64,000 bases of DNA from Diploscapter coronatus (Eukaryota; Nematoda; Chromadorea; Rhabditida; Rhabditidae), in contig OZ038423.1 of assembly GCA_964036155.1 (NCBI GenBank), positions 53,955,249 through 54,019,248 on the forward strand, read 5' to 3'. Both the position numbers and the translations under genes were made by a program. The notes under the pieces are model-generated. The model was given only the letters and a program-made list of their open reading frames with translations. It searched no databases and was not told the DNA's origin. Every line of letters begins with the position of its first letter. Within the stretch, counting starts at the first letter, position 1. Shown here piece by piece: positions 26,201 through 36,209 of the stretch.

Positions 26201-29200
26201 CAGCAGGGTCGAGAGTGATTGTGGGAGGAATTTCTAGAGATTGATAGAGATAATGTTATGATTCGATACGTTTCAAAATACCTCCACTTCCAGTTGTGAA
26301 TGTGGCTGCGTCAGAAGCTGGGCCTTCAGACAAATCATTCGTTGCCGATATTCGGATCTGAATTTTTCGCATGGAATTCTAAGGATTGTAGCATGCTGAT
26401 TTTTATATGACTTTATAACCTTCAATTTGATGTTCTTCTTCTATCGTCAAATATTTTCAACTTCGTTTTAATTTTGAAAAATTCCATGACAAACCTTGTA
26501 TGGAGTATTTGGTCGGATATCGTACTGGTCTTTCGGCAGAGTGACAGCTCCATTTCCATCGTCGAGTGGATTGACATCGATCCTCTGCCAGTCTTTGTAC
26601 GACTCGTCGGGAGAGCCATCGTCCTGCGTGAAGTACACCGTGTAGGACTGAAATTGCAATTTTCATATACAAGTGAACAAGATTTTGGATAAACCTTGAT
26701 GGGACCGAGAGGCTGACTGGGGGCAATCCAGGACAGATTCACGCTGTTCTCGACAGACACTGTGGGCAAAATGTCGCCGGGTGCATCGATTGGGGCTGAA
26801 AATAAAGTGCATCAAATCATAGCGATATGATATGCCCTGAAGACGGGATGAATTCGATAAATGTTTTCCGATTTTTTGATTATTTCTTAAATGGGTAACG
26901 CACTTGCTAGATCATGAATTATATATACTTTTTGAATCGCATTAAGAAGATATCTTTACCTCCCGAAACAGTGTTGAAATGCGTGGGATCAGATTGGACT
27001 CCCTCGCCGTTGTCGTTGACAGCGGCGACCTTGACGTAGTAGGGAGTGTCGGGCTCGAGGTCCCCTCTCTGGAAGACTATCTTCGGCTCGTCCAGGTCTC
27101 CCTCCACAGGGAATGCGTGCCATTGGTCGATTGGCAGGGAAGGATCGCCTGTCACATAGACGTTGTACTTCTGAAATAAAACGCATTTGATTAAAATTAA
27201 GAAAACAAAAAAAATCTCTTCGTAAAAGCAATTAATAATGTAGCATATTGTTCCGATAAAATGTTAATAGAAAAAGAATTCCGAATTTTATCGAATTCGG
27301 AGTAGTGAAAAATTGAATTATTTTATAAAATGAGCTGAATATATATTTTTTTTAAATTATAAAATGAAAAAAAAAACAAATAAATTTTAAAAAACTAGGC
27401 CTTTGTACTTTAATATCTCCATTTGGATGTTTTGGTGGTTGGAACGTGACGGTGACTCGATTGTCCGGATCCACAATCACACTTATGTCTCGCGGAGGGC
27501 TGCCGGGCTCTGAATTCCGAGTTTATGTGCAGCAGTTGTGTTTGTTTCCGATAGCAAAAAGTGGAATAATTAGACATCCTTCAATACCCCTCATCAGTTT
27601 CCGCACTCGATTATCAGTCACGACAAGACTCGAGTATTGATAGAATAGGTGTGAAAAGAGCATTACGTAAAGGCTATTGCTCAATGTTTAGGGAGGAACG
27701 ATATTAGGCTATTTCATCAGATACAAGTATAGTTTCTGTAAAATCATACTGTTGACATTGAAGACATGTCGATCATCCACAGACCCGTCTGCATTTCGAG
27801 CTTCGCACAGAAGAATTCGCTTGGTTGGAGTAAACGAGAATACCTATAAAATAAAACGTGCATTTTATGAAGGAAAAATTTCGAAATTCACCTCAATGGA
27901 ATTGTAACGATGCTTTTGATTCTCATCGGGTTTGACAGGAATTGGAACCGGCTCCTAAAATTGCGAGTTTCGTTTCTTTCGATAAATTTCAATTTTACAT
28001 CTCCACTGTCCGAAGTGTTAACAGGCAGCCAGCTGTAAGAGACGCTCGGCATTGGACGGCCATCAGCTATGCATCTGCAGAGATGAAATGAAACGCAAAT
28101 CAATAGAAAAGAAAATGTGAATAATCAGAATTTTACTTTTTTACTTTTTATCTACATCGGTTGAAATTCAACTCATATTCAAAAATTTTCAAATTTGAAA
28201 CCCCAACATCATTGGAAAAAAAATACCTAAAGTAAATGAGCTGTCCAGGCTCCACGATCGTTTCTGTAGTTCCCTCTCCAACATCAGGGTTGGTAATTTC
28301 GAGTTTAACATTCAGGGGAATTTCTGAAATCATTACATTCTCAGAGAAGATAGCCTAAATTAACGCACACTACTAATACACTGAAAATTCAAAATTGGAA
28401 TAAAATTTGATACAAATATAAAGGAATATGGCATTTTCTTAATTTTACTAACAAAATTTTCACGTTTTTGATAGAAATAGTATATGTTACACAAAAAATG
28501 GTATTTTCCTCATTTTTAGCCCTGTTTAATTATTTATAATCCATATCAAAACATTTTCGGGAAAGAATCAACTGGATAAAGGATACTTTCAAATTCTGAC
28601 ACTGTATTTTTAGTATTTATAAAAATGCGGGTAATTTGACTTACGTTTTCTTCCAGTGGTGACTTCATAGGCTTCCGAGATGATTCCGGGTCCGTCGTCA
28701 GTGACAGCCTGCAGCTTGGCCACGTAGGGCGTGTCCTCGTCATCCACCACGGCCTTGAAGCTGCGGTCGTCGCCAGGCACTGTGGTCGATTCCCACTCCG
28801 ACAGAGGACTGTCCGGATTCTTCGAGTAGTAAATAATGTAGTTCTGAAATTGGAGACTTCGTGGAAAATAACGTAGTGTGGAGTAATTATGGTAGGCTTG
28901 AGCATAAATACCGTTTCTAAATTCGAGAAAAACAATCTATAAAAGCCTATTGAAGTTTCGGGTTTATTTTAAGAATTTTAAAGCCCATCGTTAAAATTTC
29001 GAATTTCAAAAGCATGCTAATACGGACATATTTTGATTATGACTATTTATCCTCATCATTATTTTATTACACTACCGTTCACAATCTTTATTCTTTGAAT
29101 CATCGTACCTTGATTTTTCCATTGGGTCGTCTGGGAGGCATCCAAGTGACTTGGAACCCGTTGTTGAGAGGACTTGGTTGGATGCTGGAGGGCGGGCTGC

Positions 29201-32200
29201 CAGGACCTTTGATCTTCACCTCGACTCGAGTCTCCACTGAGCCTTCGTTATTCATTGCCTGAACATCACTTTATTCGGTCAGTCTTCGAAACAATGGCTC
29301 TACCTGGCAGGTAACAGCTCCACTCCTCGTCGTGCTCTGTGCAGTCAACTTGCTTCTGACCACATCTTGGGCATCGGGAGGAGACACGTCATACACACGG
29401 AATTCGTCCTGAATACACCGGTATTACATTGGTTTAGGATTAAAAAAATAATTTGATAATGGAAAAGATATCTTAATTTTTGAAAAAAGTGGAATAATTC
29501 AATAAAACGGAAAAAAATACCTTTCCGTCCTCGACCCACTGACCACTCCAAAGCCAAATGATCTTCGGCTTGGGCACACCGCGGGCCTCGCACTCAATCG
29601 ACAATTCGTCGTTGCTTGGGTCCTTCTCAATTCGAGTTTCTTCGGGAACGATGGTGATAGTTGGTGGACGAGCTAAATGGAAATTGTAAGCTATTTTAAT
29701 AGAAGAAAAAACTCATAAGGTTTTGAGAGTAGTAATTTCAGCCAGACTGTATATTTCAAGACAATGTCGCATTATCAGTTGATTAACCAAATGAAACTCA
29801 CGATGATAAGCAATAAATAAGCCGTCATAATCAGTTCACAACTATCATTTACCATGTGATTTTCGTTTAATCTATTTAGAATGAGATTAAAGTGCTACAA
29901 GACTTTTTCTCAGGAAACACATTTTAATCTGGAACCAAAATAGACAAATAGAAGTCTTTTTTTCTCCTATTGATATTTTCAAATTGTCTAACCTCCGAGC
30001 CAAGTAGTGGCAGTGAAAGGCGCACTGTTGAGACCATTTCCGAGGTTGTTTCTGCCTCGAATCATGAACGTGTAGGGCGTCTTCTCCTGGAGTCTGGGCA
30101 CAGGTGCGGAACGAGCATTCAGATCGTTGACAGGCAGCACGGACCACTGTTCGGGAGGCAGAGAGGGATCATCCGTGTACAGAATGTCGTAACCCACCAT
30201 CGGTCCGTTCGTTATTCGGGGCTGTTCCCAGTTCAGGTTCACCTAATTTTTTTTTAAAACGAACTAAATTTATAACAAGATCCGAAAAAAATTGAAATTT
30301 CAGTTTTTGTCGTGAACTCGTTTTCAGAATCTCGATTTTCCAGTGCCCTAGAAAGAAATGTTTATTCATTTTTAATAGCAAAATAAAGCTTAAAAACTAA
30401 GGGCAATATACTACCTCTAACTGATAAGATGGAAAGAAAACAAAGATCCAAACCTTATCTCCATCGATCTGATATCTGATTCTCTCAGGAGCACTGGGTC
30501 CAGTGACAGTCACGTTGATCCTCTTCGTGCTCTTTCCAGCCTCGTTCTCGGCCACACACGAGTACTCCGTGTTCTCGATGATGCCTCCATTCTGCATGGT
30601 CATGTGTGTTCCCTTCTCTCCATTGTTCATCGGTCTTCCTCTGAAATGTCAATTTTCCATCATCTGTTCTTCCTCCCACTAGTCATGTATCTTCGCAATC
30701 GAGATTTAGACAAATAGGATGGTAAGATATAGAAGACGAGAGCCGATAAAAATGGGAGTAGCACTAGGCAAATAAATTGCGCTAAGACTTTGAATGAAGA
30801 TGGTCTATTATCCCTCAGCGACTAACTTGTGTTGCCAAGTGATCGTGGCAGGCGGATCGGCCCTGGTGACATTGCAGCTGACTGTGAAGGGCTGCATTGG
30901 GGGTACAAACATCTCGTCGCCCTGCTCGATGTGCACAAATGGACGAGAGGCTGAAAGGAATACTTAAATTTAGAAGGAGGAATATCTCCTAAAAGGGTGT
31001 ATGATTAGCCAAAGTAGAAAGCGCGTCACTTAGCAGAGTTAATAAAGTAGAGTCTCAAGTCAAAAGTATTCTGGCATCATCCCTATGCAATTAATCAAAA
31101 ATTATCAAGTTCAACTTCATGAATAAATTCATTTAGACATTTTTGCGCATAAATGAAGACATTCCAAGTGAAAAATCATCAAAAATTTATATAAATAGTA
31201 CAATTAAGGTGGCATTTATCTAGTTTGACAAGCAACAGATACGATCGAATATTTTAGTCCGTTGTTGTAATTTGAAGATAGTGAAGGTGAAATTTCGTAA
31301 AAACTAGCCTGGTTTGAGAGTTCTGACAGAAATGGCATTTCCCAATCGACCAGGTCCAAGTTGATCGTTTGCGCGAAGTCGAATGAAATACTGAGTGTCA
31401 GGGCGCAAATCGGTGATTTCGATTTCACGAGTCGGCTCTGGAAATAAATGAAATCATAACCAGTCCTTTTTAATTTGAAATAACCTTTGATTTCGATTTT
31501 CTTCCAGTTCTTGATGGGCTGATTTCCATTGTTGGTGTAGTAGACCGTGTAGCTGGTGATGGGTCTATTGATTATGCCGGGGGGGTCCCAGCGAATCTCG
31601 ATCGAGGTTCGGCCCTGTCGAGCTGCCTTGATGATTGGGGCTGACCCAGGGCCTGAAATAAGACGATCGTTTTTGTCTAACAAATCTTAGATATTTCTGC
31701 TAGCTTTACAATAGATTTATGCTTTATTTTATTCTTTCATTTCTCGTCAATTGCTCTTCTACAACTCGTGTCTTTCGTGCTTCTCTCTTTATAAAAGAAA
31801 AAAACGTGAAGCTGCATGACTCCGCATATTTGGCAAAAAAAACTACTATCTTACAAACCTGTGATAACGACATTGATGGTTCGTTCAACCTTGCCAAGTG
31901 AATTGTTTGAGTGACAAGTGAATTCCGCATTCTTGTACAACTCCTTGATCATGAGGATCTGCTCGCTGCGAACAGTTCCTTGCTTGGTGGGTGGAGTTTG
32001 AATTCGCTCATCGCCTCTGAAAATTACAGGTACGATTTTCTGTCAGCTATGATAAATACTCTTAAAAGTATCTTTATCGTATAACAGTGATTTAGACATT
32101 TTTCTATTATCGAAAATAGCGCTTTCATCAAAATTGCAGCTCTGGAATAATTTACTTGGACATTTTTCAAATAAAATTTGCCTCATTGATAAACAGTCTT

Positions 32201-35200
32201 CATCAAAAATCAAAATTTAGCAATGAATGCCCCGAAACTCAACAAGACTTTTTGAAGCTGAAAACCCATGAATTTACGCTAAGTTTTAGTTGAAAATCAT
32301 TATGACAAGAGCTCTCGAACATGCTAATTACGGTCCTGAAAGCCGAATTTCTAAAGAATGGAATGAACGGTTTCGGAGATCTTGCAACCGCAAATTCTAG
32401 AGCATAACTTATAAACTGATACCTTTGCCAATAGATTTCAGGGAAAGGATAGGCGACAGAAGCACAAGTGATGTTGATGTTGCCGCCTGGGGGGACTTCG
32501 TAGGGGCCTGCTGGTTCGATGTATATTTTGGGAGAACCACGCAGTAGTAGGCATTTCGATCCATTTTCGCATGTGCAGGTGTATTGATTTTCGTCCACAG
32601 ATTGACAGGAGCAACCCGCCAGTGAGCGACAAAGGGTTTTCGGAACAGGCTCTGGAAGGAACAAAATGATAAAATTTAAAAAAAAATAAAGCTTTGATAA
32701 AAGTAAACTTCGACGAGATATTTCTAAGAAAAATAACCAAAAAAATATTATGCAACTCTTACTGATGCAAGTCTTTTCATCAGAATCCAGCACATATCCC
32801 TTCGGACATCGACATTCGACTCTTTCATCGTTGAATGACAGACACGAGTGGCTGCATCCGCCATTGCCGTGGGCACACAATCCTGGAAAAGTTTAATTAT
32901 TATTGAATCATTGTCTTCTTTATGTAATCACTTGTTGTCAATATAGAAAACAGAAAGGTATAAATTAAACCTCCTTTCAAGGATTTGAAAATAGAAGACC
33001 AACCTTGTCCTCTGCATTGTGGCAATGTATTCACCCATTGCTTGTCTCGACAGAACAGAGTGTCCACTTCGTCCACAAATTCGTAACCATAGTCACAGTG
33101 ATACTTCACGAAGAGGAATGATCTGTAAAATATCCGTATTCTTCTCGAGTCTTCGTCTTCAATCCTACCTTGGCGTATTGGTGAGGTTTTTGGGAATTTG
33201 CTTGCCGTGCTGTCTATAGTACTGAATGATAAGACGACGCAGGTTGTCGGGCGGAACAAAGGCCATTGCACGAACGCTGAAATTAGTCTTTTCTAAAATC
33301 GGGACATGAAGCGTTAGAATGATTTAGATTCAAAAAATCAAATAATAGCAATATCTAGCTCCATAAAGTAAAATCTTTCATGAACGAAGCTCCCATTTTA
33401 GTATAGAAGGTCATTCCGTTTCTTTCAGTAGATATAAAGAAAGGAACGAGAATCAGTATTTTGAATTAGGACCTGATTTACAGAAATTCAGAAAGACTAA
33501 ACAATCGCAAAAGTTGTAAACTTACGTAGCATGAGGAACGGCAGGAGGAACGACGAGTCCATTTCTCGTTTGACCGGTTATGTCCGTACAGGAAGTGTCC
33601 AATTCAGAATAGTTCGGGTAACAAATCTCTCGTCCAGATGTCTGAAATATTTATTTTAGTGGAATGGTCGTGCAAAATTTGATTAAAAATAAATTATCCT
33701 CAAAAGTGTTCAACGTAATTTCAGGAATCCCGCTTTTACCTTTGAAGTGATACATTTGCCTTCGTCGGGTGGGGGAATAGGTGGAGAAGACACTGAAATG
33801 AGACTTGGTTGATTAGGGATTTCAACTCAATTGGAAGGGAAGCTGACATGCAGAATTGAAGGGTATTCATATTCGAGATTTTTTTTTTAAATTTTTCATG
33901 GTACAATTTTTCTTTTGAGATGAAAATTTACTGAATATGAACACACGATAATCCGAACTGTTAGATGACTGAAGGCATTTTTGGAAAGCCGAATGAAAAT
34001 AGCACAAAGAGAAAGCCATGCATCGCACGAAAACAACGCAAATGAAACGACTAGCTGACGATATAGAAGTCGAAGGAGGCAGGAGAAAGGAAGAGGACAG
34101 ACAGAGCAGCAGGTCCGTCATGTTTGGTATCGGGTATGAGAGAACACGATATGAGTACAATACAACAATGTTTAAAAAATCGGGAATAATACGAATGGCC
34201 TAATGAATTATATCACTGTAAGCTGTCACTGATTACTATCATTAGCGACTCACTTCATCAATTAGCATGTTATAACGAGTTATTGTACAACAAATTGATG
34301 ATGTTCCTTGTGGAGTTTTTAAAACGAATTCACATCACTAAATTACTACGCTGAATTTAGTCACAACTCTACAACCGATTATTATGAGTTGAAATAGCAA
34401 TTATTTATCTTGTCACTATTTACTATTCACTTCACGACGAGTGAGAATATTCACCACTAATCACCACACTTTTAGCTCTTGTAAGTTCATCACTGGGTGG
34501 AAGCTGATCCGTACAAATTCTCATGTACGAATCAGATTATCCAGAATCTAGGCTATGCGAACCTTCCTCTTCCATTCCGCAATAATGACTAGCGCGATCA
34601 GCTGAGAGGATGCATCTGCCTGTGGCATTTCCGACCACCAGCTGAGTGCCTCCCGCATCTGAACCACGAGAATTTTACTATGTTTCCCGTTAATTCATAA
34701 TTGTCAAATTTCTTAAAAATTGTCGCCTATTAATTGATTGTGCTATTTAAAACTAATGTAACACACGAAATATCCTTAAAAAAAGTACCCAAAACGACAA
34801 TAAACGGAATGAGTGAATAAAATAAGACGATTGAAAAAAATTAGAATCGCATGAAAATGCCCCGTGAACGACCCTTTTGTGAAGCATGAAGCTATGTGAT
34901 GCCAAGGTGATAAAAAGAAAGCAGAAAATGGGAAAAAAAACGTTGCTAGATAAAGAGATGAAGACCATGCACTGAAGCAAGAAAGCAGAGGCAGAGAAGC
35001 AGCGAAGATGCAAATGTACAGACCAAGAATGGGACAGTAGCGAGCGCGTTTTGTACGACGCCTCTTCAATGGCTCTGGATACATTAGATCGTGGAAGTAG
35101 GGGGAGGCCTTTTCGGGCTGGAAACCGGGCAAAACCACCAGAATCGGTTGCACATCTTCAATGCGAATGATGCAGAGAATAAATTGGTAAAGAGCGAGAA

Positions 35201-36209
35201 TGAGACAAGTGGAAAGAGCACTCGAAATGGAACTCCATCCATTCTACAGCAATCAGGCGTACTGTAGAAACGGTGGGAGCGAATTTGAAAGAGTGGAATA
35301 AAAAGATGAAAAATGCTATTCAAACTGATTTGCTATTGTCTATGGTTCCGGGACAATTAGATGAAGCTGAAACTATGGCACAAATCAGTTTGAATGGCCT
35401 TTATGCAAGCGCATTGAGCGTTTATGTTCACCTGGCAGTTTCCGCCCACTTGACATTCTAACGGGACAACACTCTTTGATATAACCTGCAGATGAATAAT
35501 CATTGTAATCCATGATAACCGAATGATAAAGGAATCAAGATGCAAACAAAAGTAGATTATCCCCGTAAAGAGAATTAGAAGAAAAAGCATTGAGCAGAGA
35601 TAGAGAAGATTTCATCAATGTGAAAATAGTGGGACAGTAAAAATAAAATCGTCGTGAAAATAAACGAAGAAGGAAGAAGCGAGGATAGAATTGAAGCGGG
35701 CAAATGAACGAAAGGTAAAATAAGAACAACCGAAATGGATATGGAAATGAAATGACAGAATCGACAGAAAGTGGATGGAATGGAATCGCGATAAATAATA
35801 GTCAAATAGCTGATAGGCAACTGATCGAGTTGAATGATAATGATAAAAGACGTAAGAACTCACTTCGGGTTGGAGCTCGTTTGACACGTCTGAGCGCGTG
35901 CATCCAGTCCTGGATGTTCAAGTCGGTTTCCATGGATGGAGGGGTCGAGCTCGATATCATTTCCTGAACAAATAATCACGATTCTCGTTAAGAACGATTT
36001 TCAGGTACTCTAATTCTTGCAAAAGTTATAGAGAAGGTCCAAAATTTTCTGATTCAATTCTTTCGATGTGAAATTTCATTCACAAAATTAATTTTTCTTC
36101 AAAATTGATTTTTAAATGCTCACAATTGAACAGTTATTCGTACCTGAGCTAAGAGAACTGCAGCAATGCATGCAGTGAAAACTGCACGCAGCAGCCATTT
36201 GCGGTTCAT
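760..36209 (-). CDS. dig-1: Giant secreted matrix protein, DIG-1/mesocentin-like (partial, 3' end beyond window)
   Basis: One multi-exon gene read from the ATG at 36209 to the left edge. The last visible coding base is 760, where a donor site opens an intron that runs off the window. Seen: signal peptide, basic cleavable region, sushi module, EGF-like modules, about 7 Ig and 11 FnIII domains in mixed order, another EGF, then over 3000 residues of acidic, cysteine-free repeats. Splice phases agree at every junction I checked. Known: C. elegans DIG-1 is a giant secreted protein with this kind of domain set that keeps gonad, axons and neurons in place within basement membranes. Inferred: this is its orthologue, acting in extracellular matrix. 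No transmembrane or phosphatase domain is seen, which argues against LAR-type receptors; hemicentin normally starts with a VWA domain and has a much longer Ig run. The identity rests on domain order and a remembered resemblance of the repeats, not on an alignment. Confidence 0.65.
3564..3644. mobile_element. 81-bp MITE-like element with 22-bp terminal inverted repeats
   Basis: The terminal inverted repeats 3564-3585 and 3623-3644 pair over 22 bases with one mismatch (key sequence CCCCCGATCCAGAACT). The element is flanked by a perfect 8-bp direct repeat AAATTAAA at 3556-3563 and 3645-3652. It lies in the intron between exons B and A and is missing from the matching intron of the other block. 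The 8-bp target duplication is typical of hAT-type transposases; no coding capacity. Confidence 0.75.
3879..5399 (-). CDS. dig-1: DIG-1-like repeat exon B (second block)
   Basis: A 1521-nt phase 1-1 exon with seven sub-repeats. Compared with B' it carries patches of private or swapped variants: ITTIVVNQ for [28 protein letters not shown] for the consensus [27 protein letters not shown] for IFVPSEA, and YPVVRPG for YPIVRPG. Yet the intron directly upstream is nearly identical between the two blocks. So the exon has changed more than the neighbouring intron, pointing to import of sequence from other modules. Confidence 0.85.
5723..5914 (-). CDS. dig-1: DIG-1-like repeat exon D (second block)
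   Basis: A 192-nt phase 1-1 exon completing the last sub-repeat of module C+D ([18 protein letters not shown], then the RPG junction). It differs from D' at only a few bases, mostly in the first codons. The 323-bp intron that follows (5400-5722) matches the one after D' (14275-14597) in length and, by eye, at all but one base. Confidence 0.85.
6894..8228 (-). CDS. dig-1: DIG-1-like repeat exon C (second block)
   Basis: A 1335-nt phase 1-1 exon, equal in length to C' and ending at the same PLPTDPST/G point. It carries the SVIQVILP variant and a private [12 protein letters not shown] combination, and shares NRVLPTND with C' against NRILPTND in all A and B exons. Unlike C', its first 50 codons match the A/B consensus closely, so it is homogenised throughout. 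The introns on either side of C and C' do not align with one another. Confidence 0.85.
9897..11417 (-). CDS. dig-1: DIG-1-like repeat exon A' (first block)
   Basis: A 1521-nt phase 1-1 exon, partner of A (760-2280) at a distance of 9137 bp. It shares the [12 protein letters not shown] variant with A only, but carries ITTIVVNQ and LPTTNDGK where A has SVIQVILP and LSTTSDGK, so it is a mosaic of copies. The homology with A continues for about 237 bp into the following intron (9659-9896), then stops abruptly. An internal Met-free, Cys-free acidic composition suggests an extended extracellular rod or spacer. Confidence 0.85.
12111..12175. mobile_element. 65-bp foldback MITE, hAT-like ends
   Basis: Starts CAGAGCTGAGACGA (12111-12124) and ends with its exact complement (12162-12175), with short GAAATC direct repeats in the middle. 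Flanked by ATCGTAAG (12103-12110) and ACCGTAAG (12176-12183), a 7/8 target-site duplication. The CAGRGCTG end recurs at 17955 and 49064. Located in the B'-A' intron. Confidence 0.65.
12754..14274 (-). CDS. dig-1: DIG-1-like repeat exon B' (first block)
   Basis: A 1521-nt (507-codon) phase 1-1 exon that starts [11 protein letters not shown] and ends YPIVRP plus G. Seven sub-repeats of 73, 74, 85, 64, 74, 64 and 73 residues add up to exactly 507. Same length as A', A and B. It carries NKDGQYI (as B does) but the SVIQVILP variant of sub-repeat 3 (as A and C do). Each sub-repeat is a string of units of about 13 residues of the form D-G-x-P-L-x-T-D-x-S-G-x-x-I. The two-base-level differences from B are clustered in patches rather than spread evenly. 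Confidence 0.85.
14598..14789 (-). CDS. dig-1: DIG-1-like repeat exon D' (first block)
   Basis: A 192-nt (64-codon) phase 1-1 exon that completes the b-type sub-repeat begun at the end of C': [20 protein letters not shown], then [20 protein letters not shown] and the RPG junction. Near-identical to exon D (5723-5914), with differences concentrated at its upstream edge (DFIA against EFIA). C' plus D' together equal one full 509-residue module, so an intron of about 1.1 kb interrupts a unit that exons A and B encode without interruption. Confidence 0.85.
15067..15495. repeat. Nested inverted repeats (foldback element) in the C'-D' intron
   Basis: Outer arms CAATGACGGCCAAAA at 15067-15081 and its perfect complement at 15481-15495. 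Inside them a second perfect 17-bp pair, GTGGTGGTATTCTTTGC at 15321-15337 and its complement at 15460-15476, enclosing smaller palindromes (TAACTGGCAGTTA type). The inner ends resemble Tc1/mariner-type termini. No target duplication is evident and there is no coding capacity. Confidence 0.6.
15726..15897. repeat. Imperfect foldback element beside the exon C' donor
   Basis: Arms at about 15726-15756 and 15866-15897 pair over roughly 30 bases with a few mismatches (shared cores CTCTATTG and AATGATAGATTG). The loop contains purine- and pyrimidine-rich stretches that can pair further. It ends only 25 bp from the exon C' donor site, so if transcribed it could present a hairpin close to a splice site. 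Confidence 0.5.
15922..17256 (-). CDS. dig-1: DIG-1-like repeat exon C' (first block)
   Basis: A 1335-nt (445-codon) exon, phase 1-1, carrying six of the seven sub-repeats of a module plus the start of the seventh, and ending at PLPTDPST before the donor. It is highly similar to exon C (6894-8228), except for its first 50 or so codons (about 17110-17256), which differ at many silent and several coding positions (RYINDDG where other copies have RFITDEG). It carries the ITTIVVNQ variant of sub-repeat 3. There is no Cys, Trp or internal Met, and it is rich in Asp, Ser, Thr, Pro and Gly. The seventh sub-repeat is completed by the next exon, D'. Confidence 0.85.
17493..17862 (-). CDS. dig-1: DIG-1-like entry exon of the repeat region
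   Basis: A 370-nt exon, phase 0 in and phase 1 out. The first third is a Pro/Thr/Glu-rich linker ([17 protein letters not shown]). The rest is a single, diverged b-type sub-repeat: [34 protein letters not shown], then [19 protein letters not shown] and the junction RPG. It ends with the same CCAG|GT donor and R-P-G/D junction as the long repeat exons, so it is the first, oldest-looking member of the array and sets the phase that all later exons use. Confidence 0.8.
17955..18071. mobile_element. Possible MITE with CAGGGCTG ends
   Basis: CAGGGCTG at 17955-17962 and its complement CAGCCCTG at 18064-18071, in the intron upstream of the repeat-entry exon. The end sequence matches the hAT-like ends at 12111 and 49064, but beyond 8 bp the arms pair poorly and no target duplication is visible, so this is a weak call. 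Confidence 0.35.
18378..18535 (-). CDS. dig-1: DIG-1-like EGF-like exon before the repeat region
   Basis: A 158-nt exon (phase 1 in, phase 0 out) with six cysteines in EGF order: [16 protein letters not shown], then [17 protein letters not shown]. It separates the globular Ig/FnIII part from the repeat region. It ends with a Thr-rich tail (LTTVDTIVT) that continues into the Pro/Thr-rich start of the next exon, as expected of an extended, possibly O-glycosylated linker. Confidence 0.8.
18710..23497 (-). CDS. dig-1: DIG-1-like Ig/FnIII block 3 (four FnIII, one Ig)
   Basis: Order from 23497 downward: FnIII ([20 protein letters not shown], then [15 protein letters not shown]), FnIII ([20 protein letters not shown], then [14 protein letters not shown]), Ig ([20 protein letters not shown], then [13 protein letters not shown]), a weaker FnIII ([18 protein letters not shown], then [12 protein letters not shown]) and a last FnIII ([20 protein letters not shown], then [13 protein letters not shown]). 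The last two lack some hallmark residues and are called from spacing, exon structure and context. The segment ends at 18710 with KTLPG before the next EGF-like exon. Several N-glycosylation sequons (NAS, NIT, NWT) are visible. Confidence 0.75.
20543..20572. repeat. Perfect 11-bp stem, 8-base loop hairpin in an intron
   Basis: TTAGATCATGC, loop tcgttttg, GCATGATCTAA. It sits in an FnIII-region intron of the giant gene. It is too short for a microRNA precursor and has no other copy that I noticed. Confidence 0.4.
23541..27509 (-). CDS. dig-1: DIG-1-like Ig/FnIII block 2 (four FnIII, two Ig)
   Basis: Order from 27509 downward: FnIII ([20 protein letters not shown], then [14 protein letters not shown]), FnIII ([16 protein letters not shown], then [11 protein letters not shown]), Ig ([19 protein letters not shown], then [11 protein letters not shown]), FnIII ([20 protein letters not shown], then [14 protein letters not shown]), FnIII ([20 protein letters not shown], then [10 protein letters not shown]) and Ig ([19 protein letters not shown], then [10 protein letters not shown]). 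All carry the expected Cys pairs or Trp/Tyr cores. Each FnIII is split over two to three exons with conserved intron positions, suggesting serial duplication of a split FnIII unit. Confidence 0.8.
27750..31652 (-). CDS. dig-1: DIG-1-like Ig/FnIII block 1 (three FnIII, three Ig)
   Basis: Domain order from 31652 downward: FnIII ([20 protein letters not shown], then TQYFIRLRA), Ig ([18 protein letters not shown], then [14 protein letters not shown]), FnIII (VNLNWEQP, then YTFMIRGRN), Ig ([19 protein letters not shown], then [13 protein letters not shown]), FnIII ([20 protein letters not shown], then YVAKLQAV), and Ig ([15 protein letters not shown], then [13 protein letters not shown]). Each FnIII has the conserved W-x-P, Y and L residues and most carry the linker GPGSAP or GPSAP before the first strand. 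Introns are 50-700 bp. The FnIII-to-Ig junction near 31309 appears to use a GC donor. These domains are generic adhesive or scaffold modules; no ligand can be named. Confidence 0.8.
31859..32651 (-). CDS. dig-1: DIG-1-like exons 11-12: cysteine-rich segment and first Ig domain
   Basis: The exon at 32651-32423 encodes a cysteine-rich EGF-like piece ([24 protein letters not shown]) and the first half of an Ig domain: [10 protein letters not shown] with the B-strand Cys and IYWQR with the core Trp. The exon at 32016-31859 completes the Ig fold ([13 protein letters not shown] with the F-strand Cys) and ends with NVVITG, the usual Ig-to-FnIII linker. Phases agree (phase 2 inside the Ig domain, phase 1 at its end). 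Ig domains here are typically split over two exons near the core Trp. Confidence 0.8.
32763..33792 (-). CDS. dig-1: DIG-1-like exons 6-10: sushi (CCP) and EGF-like modules
   Basis: Exons at 33792-33740, 33641-33526, 33276-33169, 33122-33004 and 32882-32763, all joining in phase. Exons 6-7 carry spaced cysteines ([22 protein letters not shown]) and lead into [14 protein letters not shown]. The exon at 33122 carries the C-terminal half of a sushi/CCP fold: YHCDYGYEF, then [17 protein letters not shown], with the expected Trp and final Cys. The exon at 32882 is a complete EGF-like domain ([13 protein letters not shown], then [16 protein letters not shown]) of the calcium-binding, LDL-receptor-like type. 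It sits in its own phase 1-1 exon, as is usual for EGF modules. Confidence 0.8.
34563..36209 (-). CDS. dig-1: DIG-1-like N-terminal exons 1-5: signal peptide and basic cleavage region
   Basis: Exons at 36209-36144, 35963-35864, 35485-35432, 35155-35024 and 34658-34563 join in phase. Exon 1 encodes [20 protein letters not shown], a clear signal peptide: two basic residues, a hydrophobic core, then AQ. Exon 2 ends in RRVKRAP, a furin-type R-x-K-R site. Exon 3 has a vicinal cysteine pair (KECCPV). Exon 4 has a hydrophobic strand (ILVVLPGF) and a very basic stretch, [13 protein letters not shown], with a second possible convertase site. Exon 5 encodes a cysteine-containing segment ([16 protein letters not shown]). 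I do not recognise a domain in exons 3-5. The ATG was chosen because it opens the only signal peptide and the next exon joins in frame. Confidence 0.75.

Noticed and set aside
760..36209. Identification as a LAR-type receptor phosphatase, sidekick or hemicentin
   Set aside because: No transmembrane or phosphatase domain appears, the Ig and FnIII domains alternate through sushi and EGF context, and the long acidic repeat region does not belong to those families.
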